Counted from the stretch's first letter, positions 7,261 to 17,215 are shown. The stretch is DNA of 31,818 bases from JAJXSS01 sp964547135 (GCA_964547135.1 CAZJMK010000049.1:1-31818), one strand, 5' to 3'. Notes: a model not told the origin generated them from the letters alone. Translations and numbers: made by a program.

Positions 7261-8559
7261 ATGCTCAAAACCCTACCGACCGTCGGCGATTCATCATGGT
7301 TTGTCCGCGATCGTTTCGGGCTGTTCATACACTGGGGTTTGTACGCTCTGGGTGCCCGGCATGAATGGCTGATGAATCACGAACGCATTGCGGTGGAAGA
7401 ATACGAACGGCGGTACTTCAAGCACTTCGACCCCGATTTGTACAACCCCGATGTGTGGGCGCAGGCAGCGGGCGACGCGGGCATGAAATATTTTGTGATC
7501 ACCACCAAGCATCACGAAGGGTTTTGCCTGTGGGACAGCAAGCACACCGATTACAAGTCAACCAACACACCCTGCGGCAAAGACCTGCTCACGCCGATGG
7601 TCAAGGCTTTTCGCAAGCGCGATTTCCGCGTCGGCTTTTATCATTCGCTGATCGACTGGCATCACCCGCAATACATCATTGACCCGCACATCGGCCCGTA
7701 TCGTGATCATGCGGATCGCGCCAAAATGAATCAGGGGCGCGATCAGAAAAAATATGCTGCGTACCTGCACAACCAGGTGCGCGAACTGCTCACCAACTTC
7801 GGCAAGGTTGACATTTTGTGGTTTGATTTTTCGTACCCCAAGCCCGATGGTTCGGGCAAGGGCCATGAAGATTGGCAAAGCGAAAAACTGCTCAAACTCA
7901 TCCGCAAGCTGCAACCCAAGGTGTTGCTCGATGATCGGCTGGACCTGGGCGACACCCAAGGCGCGTGGGATTTTAAAACCCCCGAACAGGTGCAGCCGCG
8001 AGGCTGGGTGCTTTACAAGGGCAAACCCGTGGTCTGGGAAGCCTGCCAAACCTTCAGCGGTTCATGGGGCTACCACCGTGATGAACAAACCTGGCGCAGC
8101 AGCAACGAACTGATTCGCACACTGATCGACTGTGTTGCCAAAGGCGGCAACCTGCTGCTCAACGTCGGCCCAACCGGTCGCGGCGAATTTGATGAACGCG
8201 CCCTTTCACGCTTGGCGGACATCGGCAAGTGGATGAAGTATCACAGTCGCAGCATTTATGGTTGCACGCAGGCCCCCGAAGCGTTCAAAGCCCCGACAGA
8301 TTGCCGACTGACCTACAACCCGCAGACCAACCGACTTTATGTGCACATGTTTGCTACCCCCTACAAGCACCTGCACATCGACGGACTGGCCGGCAAGGTT
8401 GAGTATGCCCAGTTACTCAACGATGCCAGTGAAATCAAAATGCGCATCGACGACTGGCATGGCAAACAAATCGACCTGAGCAGCGACACCCTCACCCTGA
8501 ACATGCCCAGTATCGAACCCAATGTCGCCGTGCCGGTGATCGAACTGTTCCTCAAATAA
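7261..8559 (+). CDS. Alpha-L-fucosidase, glycoside hydrolase family 29
   Basis: Retaining exo-alpha-L-fucosidase. The N-terminal half shows the GH29 pattern: RFGLFIHWGLYA, then YFVITTKHHEGFCLWDS, and DILWFDFSYP, whose Asp is the expected nucleophile. The family blocks NELIRTLIDCVAKGGNLLLNVGPTGRGEF follow, and a C-terminal beta domain begins near residue 330. There is no signal peptide (MLKTLPTVGDSS), so the enzyme should be cytoplasmic, unlike most secreted GH29 proteins; it would act on imported or internally made fucosides. The ATG at 7261 has GAGGT eight bases upstream. Length (432 aa) is typical. A GT4 gene follows ten bases after its stop, so the two may be co-transcribed. Confidence 0.94.
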   Translation: MLKTLPTVGDSSWFVRDRFGLFIHWGLYALGARHEWLMNHERIAVEEYERRYFKHFDPDLYNPDVWAQAAGDAGMKYFVITTKHHEGFCLWDSKHTDYKSTNTPCGKDLLTPMVKAFRKRDFRVGFYHSLIDWHHPQYIIDPHIGPYRDHADRAKMNQGRDQKKYAAYLHNQVRELLTNFGKVDILWFDFSYPKPDGSGKGHEDWQSEKLLKLIRKLQPKVLLDDRLDLGDTQGAWDFKTPEQVQPRGWVLYKGKPVVWEACQTFSGSWGYHRDEQTWRSSNELIRTLIDCVAKGGNLLLNVGPTGRGEFDERALSRLADIGKWMKYHSRSIYGCTQAPEAFKAPTDCRLTYNPQTNRLYVHMFATPYKHLHIDGLAGKVEYAQLLNDASEIKMRIDDWHGKQIDLSSDTLTLNMPSIEPNVAVPVIELFLK

Positions 8560-8569
8560 AATCACGGGC

Positions 8570-9688
8570 GTGAGCCACGAGTCAACCCCATTACGCGTGT
8601 TGCACCTGACCGGTCGCACCGACACCGGCGGACTGTTTCGTTATGTCAGTCAGTTGTGCGATGCCCTGCACCAGCGCGGGCACACCATGGCTGTTGCCGG
8701 GCAGTTGTATCAAACCCGTGAGTTGTTTACGCCCAAACCCTGGCCGTGGGTCGAAATGCCCTGTCATGGCGGACCGATGCGTTTGTGGCAGGCACATCGC
8801 ATTTTGCGTAATTGGCTGCGCGATCACCCGGCTGATCTGCTGCACGTTCACTTTCGCAAACCCATGATTCTGGCGCGCATGCAGGCACGTCGGCAGCGCC
8901 CGCGTACCCCGATTTTGTACACCCTGCACCTGTCGGGCATACCGATTCACGGCCTGTGGCGATGGCTTTCCGACTTCGGTGATCATGCCCACGTGGCCAG
9001 CGTCGATGCTCGTGACTGGTTGATTCATGAGGCAGGCGTCGATGCCTCTTGCATCACCGTCATACCTCATGGCATTGAGCCATCGTTGTACCCGATCACC
9101 ACGCCGACCATGCGTGACGCGGCACGCAAACACTTGAACCTTGCCGGCGAGGGACCGATCGCGCTGTATGTTGGTCGATTGGAAGACCCAAAAAACGAAG
9201 ACTGGTTACTTGATTTGGCTGCCAGTCGTCAGGTGCCGGGGTTGCAGGTGATCATGGTCGGCACCGGCCCCAATGAAAGTATGGTGCGTGCCCGCATCGG
9301 GCGTGATGGTTTGCACAATCAGGTGCGGGTGTACCCGTTTGGTTCGCCGCTGATTTATTACCAGGCAGCCGATGCGTTGCTGCTGCCTTCGCAGATTGAA
9401 GGGTTTTCGCTGGTGACGATGGAAGCGATGTGTACAGGTTTGCCGGTGCTGCGCACGCGCACGGCTGGTACCACCGAAACCATCCTCGAAGGACAAACCG
9501 GTCGATCAACACGCATCGATCATGATGATTTTTTGCAGCACGCATTATCGTTTTTATCGAACCTGTCGGAACTGCGCCGCATGGGTGAACGGGCAGCGCA
9601 GCATGTGCGTGAACATTTGACCTATGAAAAACAATTGACCGCAACGGTTGATTTGTACCGCCGATTGATTCATGAAGCGTCGCGTTGA
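8570..9688 (+). CDS. Glycosyltransferase family 4 (GT-B fold)
   Basis: Retaining nucleotide-sugar glycosyltransferase. The N-terminal Rossmann domain opens with VLHLTGRTDTGGLFRYVSQL, a typical acceptor-side glycine loop. The C-terminal domain carries ALYVGRLEDPKNEDWLLD, and the GT4 nucleotide-sugar site is ADALLLPSQIEGFSLVTMEAM, with the usual E-G-F-x7-E. No membrane segment is seen. The start is a GTG ten bases after the fucosidase stop; no SD is present, but TAAAAT lies seven bases before the GTG, so a leaderless internal start is possible besides coupling. Acceptor and sugar cannot be deduced. The pairing with a fucosidase gene hints at a fucose-containing or similar glycan. Confidence 0.9.
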   Translation: MSHESTPLRVLHLTGRTDTGGLFRYVSQLCDALHQRGHTMAVAGQLYQTRELFTPKPWPWVEMPCHGGPMRLWQAHRILRNWLRDHPADLLHVHFRKPMILARMQARRQRPRTPILYTLHLSGIPIHGLWRWLSDFGDHAHVASVDARDWLIHEAGVDASCITVIPHGIEPSLYPITTPTMRDAARKHLNLAGEGPIALYVGRLEDPKNEDWLLDLAASRQVPGLQVIMVGTGPNESMVRARIGRDGLHNQVRVYPFGSPLIYYQAADALLLPSQIEGFSLVTMEAMCTGLPVLRTRTAGTTETILEGQTGRSTRIDHDDFLQHALSFLSNLSELRRMGERAAQHVREHLTYEKQLTATVDLYRRLIHEASR

Positions 9689-9712
9689 ACCCAAAGCAGT
9701 TCTACTTGTCGG

Positions 9713-9718
9713 TATCAT
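9713..9718 (+). promoter_or_regulatory. -10 box of ispD, leaderless arrangement
   Basis: TATCAT is followed by GCCCGC and then the ATG of ispD. The predicted +1 is the A of ATG. No SD is present and no convincing -35 box is seen at the right distance. Confidence 0.6.
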
Positions 9719-9724
9719 GCCCGC

Positions 9725-10579
9725 ATGAAACTTGCTGTGATATTGCCGGCTGCCGGGTTGGGTAAACGCTTTGCAGCAGCGATGGAAAGTTCATCGTCAA
9801 CCAGCGGTTCGAAAATCGAGATGGACCTGCTGGGCCGACCGGTATTTTTGCGTGCCATCGAACTGTTTGCAGGCCGATCGGATGTGGTGCAAATCATTTT
9901 GGCGGTCAACCCCGATGCGCTGGACGAATTCAAATTCCGCTGGGGTGAAAAGCTGTCGTTTTTAGGTGTAACGCTCGTCGCAGGCGGCAAAATCGAACGC
10001 TGGGAGACGGTGCAAAACGCGCTCAAGGTCGTCAAGGCGGAAGTCACCCATGTGGCGGTGCATGATGCGGCACGACCGCTCACCGATGTCAAAGTCATCA
10101 ACCGGGTGTTCGAAGCGGCAGTCAAATACCCGGCTGTGATACCGGGCATCCCCGCAGCCGCGACACTCAAAAAAATCACCGCCTTGCCTGCTGCGCAAAA
10201 GGCGGACCCTTTTGCGGATTTATTGGGCGCAGCGGCAAAAACCAATCAACCCCTGGGGCAGGTGGCGGGCGTGATTGATCGTCGTGAGGTGGTGGAGGTG
10301 CAAACGCCCCAGGTGTTTGAAATGAACCTGTTGCGACGGGCTTATGCGCAAATTGTCGATGGCAAACTGGCACAAGCGCCGACCACGGCCATCACCGATG
10401 ATGCGATGCTGGTGGAGGCGTTGGGTGAGCCGGTGGTGGTGATTGAAGGGGCCTCGACCAATTTCAAAATCACCCGCCCGGAAGATTTGGAACTGGCCCG
10501 CGCCTGGCTGACCATGATGCAGGCAGCCCAACCCGCTGCGACAGCGCGCAAACGGTTATGGTTGGAGGAGGATGAGTGA
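9725..10579 (+). CDS. ispD: 2-C-methyl-D-erythritol 4-phosphate cytidylyltransferase
   Basis: Third enzyme of the non-mevalonate isoprenoid pathway; it joins CTP and MEP to give CDP-ME. Motifs are ILPAAGLGKRF (CTP loop), VAVHDAARPL (metal and CTP binding), VEVQTPQVFE and TNFKITRPEDLELA. At 284 aa it is about 50 residues longer than E. coli IspD. One extra loop of roughly 30 residues sits between IPAAATLKKIT and RREVVEVQTPQ (about residues 150-190); the rest of the length comes from the SSSSTSGSKIEMDLLGRP segment, which stands where other IspDs have a short PKQY/F-type motif, and from the C-terminal tail. The start follows a TATCAT box by six bases. Confidence 0.92.
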   Translation: MKLAVILPAAGLGKRFAAAMESSSSTSGSKIEMDLLGRPVFLRAIELFAGRSDVVQIILAVNPDALDEFKFRWGEKLSFLGVTLVAGGKIERWETVQNALKVVKAEVTHVAVHDAARPLTDVKVINRVFEAAVKYPAVIPGIPAAATLKKITALPAAQKADPFADLLGAAAKTNQPLGQVAGVIDRREVVEVQTPQVFEMNLLRRAYAQIVDGKLAQAPTTAITDDAMLVEALGEPVVVIEGASTNFKITRPEDLELARAWLTMMQAAQPAATARKRLWLEEDE

Positions 10580-10638
10580 ATCGCACAGCCAAGCGTTTTC
10601 ATGTGCTGTTAACTTGGTACCGATCATGGGGTTTTGGA

Positions 10639-10673
10639 GCTGGGTGCTGGGTGCTGGGTGCTGGGTTCTGGGT
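10639..10673 (+). repeat. Heptamer tandem repeat GCTGGGT
   Basis: Four perfect copies of GCTGGGT followed by TCTGGGT lie between ispD and the aminotransferase gene. About 20 bases further on, a CTAGCC-rich tract (10693-10732, with CTAGCCCCTAGC) holds a second low-complexity repeat. No gene is present in this gap. Confidence 0.8.
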
Positions 10674-10757
10674 TCTATACGATAGTAACGACACTAATAT
10701 TCGCCCTAGCCCCTAGCTACCAGCCACTAGCCCCCCGTACTCACCCACGGATAACCC

Positions 10758-11906
10758 ATGACCCTCGACCGTGATTTTCGTGATGAGTTTCCGATCCTTG
10801 ATCGGCTGGATTTTTTCAACCACGCCGGGGTCGCCCCCATCAGCGGCCCGGCGGCACGAGCCTTGCGCCAGTACACCGATCAGGCGCAACAGCGTGCCTA
10901 TGTCCAATCCGACTGGTACAAAACCGCGCACCATATCAAACAAATGGCAGCGCAATTCATCGGCGCCAACGGCGGCCACGAAATCGCCTTTGTGCCCAAC
11001 ACCAGCACCGGCCTTTCCCTGGTGGCCAAGGGGCTGCCCTGGCGACCGGGCGATCAGGTCGTCATCAGCAACGTTGAGTACCCGGCCAACCGATACCCCT
11101 GGCAGGACCTTGCCCGCTTTGGCGTCGAATTGATCGAAGTACCACAGCAACCCGACGGGCGCATTGATGTTGATGATGTGCTGGAAGCCATCACCGACCG
11201 CACCCGTGTGGTATCGCTGTCGCATGTGCAATACGCTTCGGGTTTTTGCATCGACCTCCAACCGATTGCCAAACTGGTGCATCAGGCCGGCGGGTACCTG
11301 TGTGTCGATGCGATTCAAAGTTTGGGCGCGATGCCGGTGAACGTGCGCGAACTGGGCATTGATTTTCTTTCCGCTGACGGACACAAATGGTTGTTATCCC
11401 CCGAAGGCGCAGGGTTGTTTTACGCCCGTGAAGATTTAATCCCGCTGATGCACCCGGGTGTCGTCGGTTGGATGAACATGAAAAACGCCTCCGACTACGG
11501 CAACTATCAGTTCGAGTTTCAACCCGATGCCCGCCGATTTGAACCGGGCAGTTACAACATACCCGGTGTGCTGGCACTGGGGGCAAGCCTGCAAATGTTC
11601 ATCGACGTTGGCATGGCCAACGTCTGGCAACGCATCGAACAACTGACCGCCCGGCTTTGCCAGGGGTTGATTGAAAAAGGTTATTCGATTTTTTCACCCC
11701 GACAACACGCTGATGAACGCAGTGGCATTGTCGTGTTCACGCCGCCGGTGTCGGTGAGCGAGCGTTTGAGCATGTCACAAATCGTGACCGATCTTGAAAA
11801 ACAGAGCATCATCATCGTGGTGCGTGAAGGTCGCTTGCGCGCCAGTCCGCATTTTTACAACACACCCGCTCAGATTGAAAAACTGATTGATGCGCTGCCC
11901 GTATGA
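10758..11906 (+). CDS. Class V aminotransferase (cysteine desulfurase / isopenicillin-epimerase-like)
   Basis: PLP enzyme of fold type I. The PLP-binding lysine is in DFLSADGHKWLLSPEGAGLFY, and the phosphate-contacting NTSTGLSLVAKGL and the VSLSHVQYASG block match the class V pattern. Length (382 aa) is normal. No conserved cysteine loop of SufS or IscS is obvious near the C-terminus (the sequence there reads DERSGIVVFTP), so a true cysteine desulfurase role is uncertain. A lyase or epimerase on a small amino acid is as likely. The start ATG at 10758 leads directly into the usual FRDEFPILD N-terminus. No sulfur-cluster genes adjoin it; ispD is upstream and purQ downstream. Confidence 0.88.
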   Translation: MTLDRDFRDEFPILDRLDFFNHAGVAPISGPAARALRQYTDQAQQRAYVQSDWYKTAHHIKQMAAQFIGANGGHEIAFVPNTSTGLSLVAKGLPWRPGDQVVISNVEYPANRYPWQDLARFGVELIEVPQQPDGRIDVDDVLEAITDRTRVVSLSHVQYASGFCIDLQPIAKLVHQAGGYLCVDAIQSLGAMPVNVRELGIDFLSADGHKWLLSPEGAGLFYAREDLIPLMHPGVVGWMNMKNASDYGNYQFEFQPDARRFEPGSYNIPGVLALGASLQMFIDVGMANVWQRIEQLTARLCQGLIEKGYSIFSPRQHADERSGIVVFTPPVSVSERLSMSQIVTDLEKQSIIIVVREGRLRASPHFYNTPAQIEKLIDALPV

Positions 11907-11911
11907 GGGTT

Positions 11912-11927
11912 GAGTGGTCGAGTGAAT
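11912..11927 (+). repeat. Two octamers (GAGTGGTC GAGTGAAT)
   Basis: Two units of the RAGTGGYC octamer family lie just after the aminotransferase stop. Confidence 0.5.
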
Positions 11928-11965
11928 TGCCGTTGTTGAACGCGGACGCTTGGCGTCGGTGAGTT

Positions 11966-12037
11966 TGACGCCGTTCCCTTCAGGGCCGGATGGTGATGGT
12001 TGTGGTGTGAAATCCGGGGCTGAAGCCCTCGGCGTCA
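11966..12037 (+). repeat. GACGCC-ended inverted repeat, copy 1
   Basis: The left arm TGACGCCGTTCCCTTCAGGG plus CCGGAT pairs with ATCCGGGGCTGAAGCCCTCG plus GCGTCA. Each arm also contains its own small palindrome. It is preceded at 11942-11959 by GCGGACGCTTGGCGTCGG, which is shared with copy 5. Confidence 0.85.
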
Positions 12038-12107
12038 ATCAACCCAAATCGCCATATCACTCGTTGACCGAACCCGCATCGGTTACCTGCCGTCTATGAA
12101 ATTGCCT

Positions 12108-12113
12108 TACAAT
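12108..12113 (+). promoter_or_regulatory. -10 box of purQ, leaderless arrangement
   Basis: TACAAT, then GCGTTC, then ATG at 12120. The predicted +1 is the A of ATG and no SD is present. This spacing decides the start in favour of 12120 over the in-frame ATG at 12096. Confidence 0.6.
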
Positions 12114-12119
12114 GCGTTC

Positions 12120-12953
12120 ATGCAACCTTTAACCCTCATTCTGCGGACCGCGGGCACCAACTGTGACCGTGAACTGGCACACGCTTTTGAACTGGCGGGC
12201 AGTCGTACGCAAACCGTGCATCTGCATCAGCTCATTGAACAACCAGCCTTGCTCGACCAATTTGATTTGATCGGCTTCCCCGGTGGTTTTTCGTATGGCG
12301 ACGACATCGCAGCCGGTCGCATTTTGGCCAATCGTCTGCGCCATCGACTTGCCGAGCCGTTGCACAGAGCTTTGCAGCGCGGCGTACCCATGATCGGCAT
12401 ATGCAATGGGTTTCAGGTGCTGGTAAAACTGGGGTTGCTGCCCTTCCCCGATGACATGCTCACCGGCCAGCAAAGTGCCACACTGGCGGACAACACCAGC
12501 GGGCGCTTCATCGACCGTTGGGGCAGCCTGCAAGCCGGCGATGCGCAGCAAAGCGTGTGCATTTGGACGCAGGGTTTGTCGGAGTTGGGTGGTTTTGATC
12601 TGCCGATTGCCCATGGGGAGGGCCGGTTTGTGCCGCGGGATGAAAAGGTGTTGCAACAGTTGCAGGTTCAAAAGCAGGTGGCGTTGCGGTATGTGGTGCA
12701 GCAGCCCGGTGAAAAAAGCAACGCGCATTTCGTGGGCAACCCCAATGGGTCGATCGATGCCATTGCCGGGGTGTGCGATCCTTCCGGACTGGTGCTGGGT
12801 TTGATGCCGCACCCCGAACGCTTTGTCGATGTCACGCAACATCCGAACTGGACGCGCTGGTCCTCCGATCAACTCAACACCGTCACGCCCGGCCTGCGCT
12901 TTTTCCAGAACGCGGTGGCCTACGTCAAACAGCGCCAATTGGCGAAGGTGTGA
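12120..12953 (+). CDS. purQ: Phosphoribosylformylglycinamidine synthase, glutaminase subunit
   Basis: Glutamine amidotransferase subunit that supplies ammonia to PurL in purine synthesis. It has the usual N-terminus LILRTAGTNCDRELAHAFE, the glycine-rich FPGGFSYGDDIAAGRILA, the nucleophile elbow PMIGICNGFQVLVKLG (Cys95), and the catalytic His in LGLMPHPERFVD. At 277 aa it is longer than Bacillus PurQ (about 227) and fits the larger variant. No purL or purS adjoins it; purC is 7 kb away on the other strand. The start at 12120 is chosen because the PurQ fold begins there and TACAAT lies six bases upstream. The stop overlaps the next gene's ATG (TGATG). Confidence 0.94.
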   Translation: MQPLTLILRTAGTNCDRELAHAFELAGSRTQTVHLHQLIEQPALLDQFDLIGFPGGFSYGDDIAAGRILANRLRHRLAEPLHRALQRGVPMIGICNGFQVLVKLGLLPFPDDMLTGQQSATLADNTSGRFIDRWGSLQAGDAQQSVCIWTQGLSELGGFDLPIAHGEGRFVPRDEKVLQQLQVQKQVALRYVVQQPGEKSNAHFVGNPNGSIDAIAGVCDPSGLVLGLMPHPERFVDVTQHPNWTRWSSDQLNTVTPGLRFFQNAVAYVKQRQLAKV

Positions 12954-13828
12954 TGAAACATTCACACATACAACCCGCAGCGACAACACACCAGCCGGCT
13001 GCGGTGGTGGTGCATGACCTGCACGTCACGCGCGGACAGACGACCATTTTGCAGGGCATTGACTGCACGCTGCCAGCCGGTCAGTGCATCGCATTGCTAG
13101 GCCCCAATGGTTGCGGAAAAACCACGCTCACCAAATGCCTGACCGGACACATGTTCATCACGCAGGGGCAGGTGACGGTGCTGGGCCAAACCATCGGGCA
13201 GACGGATGTACGGGCCTTGCGCAGGCGCATTGGCGTGGTGAACCCGGTGGTGGATGTGAGTGATTTGCACACAGCCGGGGCGGTGGTCGATGCCGAGCTG
13301 AGTGCGCTCGAAGCGGTGGTCACTGGTTTTTTTGCGACGGTAGGTTTGTATGACGTTCCGACGCATGACCAGTGGGCACGAGCGGAACAGGTGCTTAAAC
13401 AAGTCGGGTTGGCACATCGGCTGACGCATCGTTACGGTTTGCTTTCCTCGGGGGAACAGCGTCGTTGTCAGATTGCACGGGCGCTGGTGCAGCAGCCGGA
13501 GTTGCTGATTTTGGATGAACCGACCGCCGGACTGGACATTGCGGGTCGTGAACAGGTGTTAGCGACGATTGAACAGATCATGACGCAACCGGGGGTGGTG
13601 CCGCCGACGGTGCTGATGATCACGCATCACATTGAAGAAATTTCGCCGCGCACCGCCCTGGTGTTGTTGATGAAACAGGGACGCATCATCGCCAGCGGTC
13701 CGCCGAGGGAAGTGATCACGCCTGAATCGCTGACGCAGACGTTTGGTTGCAAGGTGTACGTCAGACGGACGCATGGGCGATGGTGGCTGGAGGTGTTGCC
13801 CGAAGCGTGGTTGGAGTTGCTGCACTGA
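12953..13828 (+). CDS. ABC-type ATPase subunit, orphan
   Basis: Cytoplasmic ATP-binding cassette protein, 291 aa. Walker A is GPNGCGKTT (about residue 50), the signature is LSSGEQRRCQIARAL, Walker B is LLILDEPTAGLD, and the H-loop is MITHHIEEI. It looks most like single-cassette proteins of the YlmA/ModF-like group. No permease or binding protein is encoded nearby, so it may not be a transporter component. The start at 12953 is set by the one-base overlap TGATG with the purQ stop and by AAGGTG just upstream; translation is probably coupled to purQ. Substrate is unknown. Confidence 0.9.
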   Translation: MKHSHIQPAATTHQPAAVVVHDLHVTRGQTTILQGIDCTLPAGQCIALLGPNGCGKTTLTKCLTGHMFITQGQVTVLGQTIGQTDVRALRRRIGVVNPVVDVSDLHTAGAVVDAELSALEAVVTGFFATVGLYDVPTHDQWARAEQVLKQVGLAHRLTHRYGLLSSGEQRRCQIARALVQQPELLILDEPTAGLDIAGREQVLATIEQIMTQPGVVPPTVLMITHHIEEISPRTALVLLMKQGRIIASGPPREVITPESLTQTFGCKVYVRRTHGRWWLEVLPEAWLELLH

Positions 13829-13872
13829 GGGCATGATCACGTCGCGTGTCACATCAATCATGTCAAACCATC

Positions 13873-13900
13873 TTGACGAGTGATTGTTCAATTGTACAAT
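13873..13900 (+). promoter_or_regulatory. Promoter of the toxin-antitoxin pair
   Basis: TTGACG (13873-13878), a 16-base spacer, TACAAT (13895-13900), then seven bases to the toxin ATG. The -10 box is part of the perfect palindrome ATTGTACAAT (13891-13900), preceded by a related half-site ATTGT (13883-13887), a likely operator for the antitoxin or complex. Confidence 0.65.
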
Positions 13901-13907
13901 GATGGGT

Positions 13908-14303
13908 ATGAGGGTGATTGTTGATACCAGTGTATTGCTGGCAGTGGTACTCAATGAGCCTGAAAAGTCCGGGTTGGTTGCCATGACCAAGGGCATCCGA
14001 CTGGCTGCTCCTGCCGTGATGCCTTATGAAATTGGCAACGCGCTCTCGGCGTTGGTGAAGCGACATCGATTGACCGGCAAGCAGGCGTTGGAAGCCTGGC
14101 ACTTGACTCAGGCCATAGCCGTGGAGTTGCTTGACATCCCTGTTGCAGATGCCCTGAGTCTGGCAATCAGCAACAACATTTACGCCTACGATGCCTACTT
14201 CCTTCACACGGCTCATGCGTACCAATGCCCGATTCTGACCTTGGACCGCAACATGAGCCGACTCGCAAGCAAGCTCAATCTTCGCGTATTGGAGGTCGCA
14301 TGA
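13908..14303 (+). CDS. vapC: PIN-domain ribonuclease toxin (VapC type)
   Basis: Probable endoribonuclease toxin of a type II system, 131 aa. The four PIN acidic residues are visible: Asp6 (VIVDTSVLL), Glu41 (MPYEIGNAL), Asp95 (YAYDAYFL) and Asp113 (LTLDRNM). VapC toxins cleave RNA, often tRNA or rRNA; the target here is unknown. The start at 13908 is preferred because the PIN fold begins at once; ATG at 13902 is an alternative. There is no SD and the -10 box ends seven bases upstream, so the message may be leaderless. The stop overlaps the antitoxin start (ATGA). The order is toxin then antitoxin, the reverse of most vapBC pairs. Confidence 0.9.
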   Translation: MRVIVDTSVLLAVVLNEPEKSGLVAMTKGIRLAAPAVMPYEIGNALSALVKRHRLTGKQALEAWHLTQAIAVELLDIPVADALSLAISNNIYAYDAYFLHTAHAYQCPILTLDRNMSRLASKLNLRVLEVA

Positions 14304-14518
14304 AAATTTACACCTATTCACAGGCTCGTCAGAACCTTGCGATGTTATTGACCGAGAGCAAGGCCGGGGCAGTGTTGATTCGTAGAAGCAAAACCGGCGA
14401 AGTGTTCCGCGTGACGCCTGAAACACCGCAAAGCTCGCCGCTGGATGTTCGAGGCATCAACACCAAAGCCACCACCCATCAGGTGATCGAGGCCGTCCGT
14501 CAGGTACGTAAACGGTAA
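14300..14518 (+). CDS. Phd/YefM-family antitoxin
   Basis: 72-residue antitoxin partner of the PIN toxin. The N-terminal MKIYTYSQARQNLAMLLTES followed by GAVLIRRSKTGEVFRVTPE is the Phd/YefM DNA-binding and dimer fold. The C-terminal part after residue 45 should wrap the toxin. The ATG overlaps the toxin stop by four bases and GGAGG stands five bases upstream, a much stronger SD than anything before the toxin. This would give an excess of antitoxin from a shared message despite its second position. It is too small to rule out other Phd-like roles, but the overlap with the PIN gene makes the pairing clear. Confidence 0.85.
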   Translation: MKIYTYSQARQNLAMLLTESKAGAVLIRRSKTGEVFRVTPETPQSSPLDVRGINTKATTHQVIEAVRQVRKR

Positions 14519-14520
14519 CG

Positions 14521-14694
14521 CCATTCACCGGGTTGAGATCGCCGCCGAGGGCATAGGCGGCTTGTCTGCCAGTGCGATCAATTGTCGATTGTGGCCCAGC
14601 CGCCCCCGGCTGGGTCGGTTGACATGATGCGCCCAGTCACACCGCCGGGGGCGGCGGTGCCACATTCACAGACGCGATAAATCGCGGCGCTAAC
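14521..14694 (-). repeat. Composite intergenic repeat, copy 2 (inverted)
   Basis: It lies between the convergent antitoxin and acs genes. It contains CCAGCCG-ccc-CGGCTGG (about 14596-14612), CACCGCC-gggggc-GGCGGTG (about 14640-14660) and, at 14667-14694, the inverse of the unit GTTAGCGCCGCGATTTATCG seen at 1990. The piece CTGCCAGTGC is also shared with copy 1. It could serve as a two-way terminator, but no T-run is present. Confidence 0.6.
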
Positions 14695-14727
14695 TTTCGA
14701 ATAAGGTTCGGGCACTTGACCACTTCA

Positions 14728-16728
<2,001 letters not shown>

Positions 16729-17215
16729 GCCTGAACCTCCGTAAAAAAGATACGTGATGGACGGGACGACACGAATCATGCCGATGCGATGTCGTGGTGC
16801 ATTGGACGCCGAGCCCTTCAGGGCCGGATGGTGTGATACACACGCCCAAACATCCGGGGCTAAAGCCCTCGGCGTCATTCAGTCGCGCGGTGGTTGATCA
16901 GCCGCCCGGCCACTGCATCATGATTCATTGGCGCGATCGGGCAATTTGGCAAGCGCGACTGGACTAAAGACAAACAAGGGCTATGATCGTGCGGACAGGC
17001 TGGTTGTGATTATGTATGCAGCCTTGCCAGCGAGTTGACGGCGGAAAAATTGGTAATAGTGGTCAATTCCGGGAATGCTGCCTACCATAGCCGACATGAC
17101 TCAGGGGACTGCGTTTTTTATCGATTGGGGTACTTGTCAGAATCATCAACATTCACGATTTCGGTCACCGCTCCCGCGTGTGCAGGGTGGGTGCATCGAT
17201 TTGAGGAGATTCATC
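16729..17215. other. Divergent intergenic region, acs / DUF11 lipoprotein
   Basis: 487 bases without a supported gene. It holds the acs leader, repeat copy 2 (16804-16877) and then about 340 bases of unique sequence. A possible -10 box TACCAT (17083-17088) stands seven bases before an ATG at 17096 in frame with the lipoprotein gene. If this is the +1, the lipoprotein message has a leader of about 120 bases or a 40-residue upstream extension. The extension is unlikely because it would hide the signal peptide. Nothing else was recognised. Confidence 0.4.
16804..16877 (+). repeat. GACGCC-ended inverted repeat, copy 2
   Basis: The left arm is GGACGCCGAGCCCTTCAGGG plus CCGGAT; the right arm is ATCCGGGGCTAAAGCCCTCG plus GCGTCA, with a loop of about 23 bases. 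It lies upstream of acs. Confidence 0.85.

Noticed and set aside
10758..11906. Cysteine desulfurase (SufS/IscS) assignment
   Set aside because: The class V fold is clear, but the catalytic cysteine loop was not recognised and no Fe-S assembly genes adjoin it, so only the broader class is given.
12953..13828. ABC importer operon
   Set aside because: No permease or binding-protein gene lies on either side; the gene is coupled to purQ and followed by a toxin gene with its own promoter.
16729..16878. 50-residue N-terminal extension of acetyl-CoA synthetase
   Set aside because: The extension is a translated inverted-repeat element, and GGAGG before ATG 16728 marks the true start.
17096..17215. 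N-terminal extension of the DUF11 lipoprotein from ATG 17096
   Set aside because: It would bury the signal peptide and lipobox; ATG 17216 has a good SD. The TACCAT box may still mark the transcription start.
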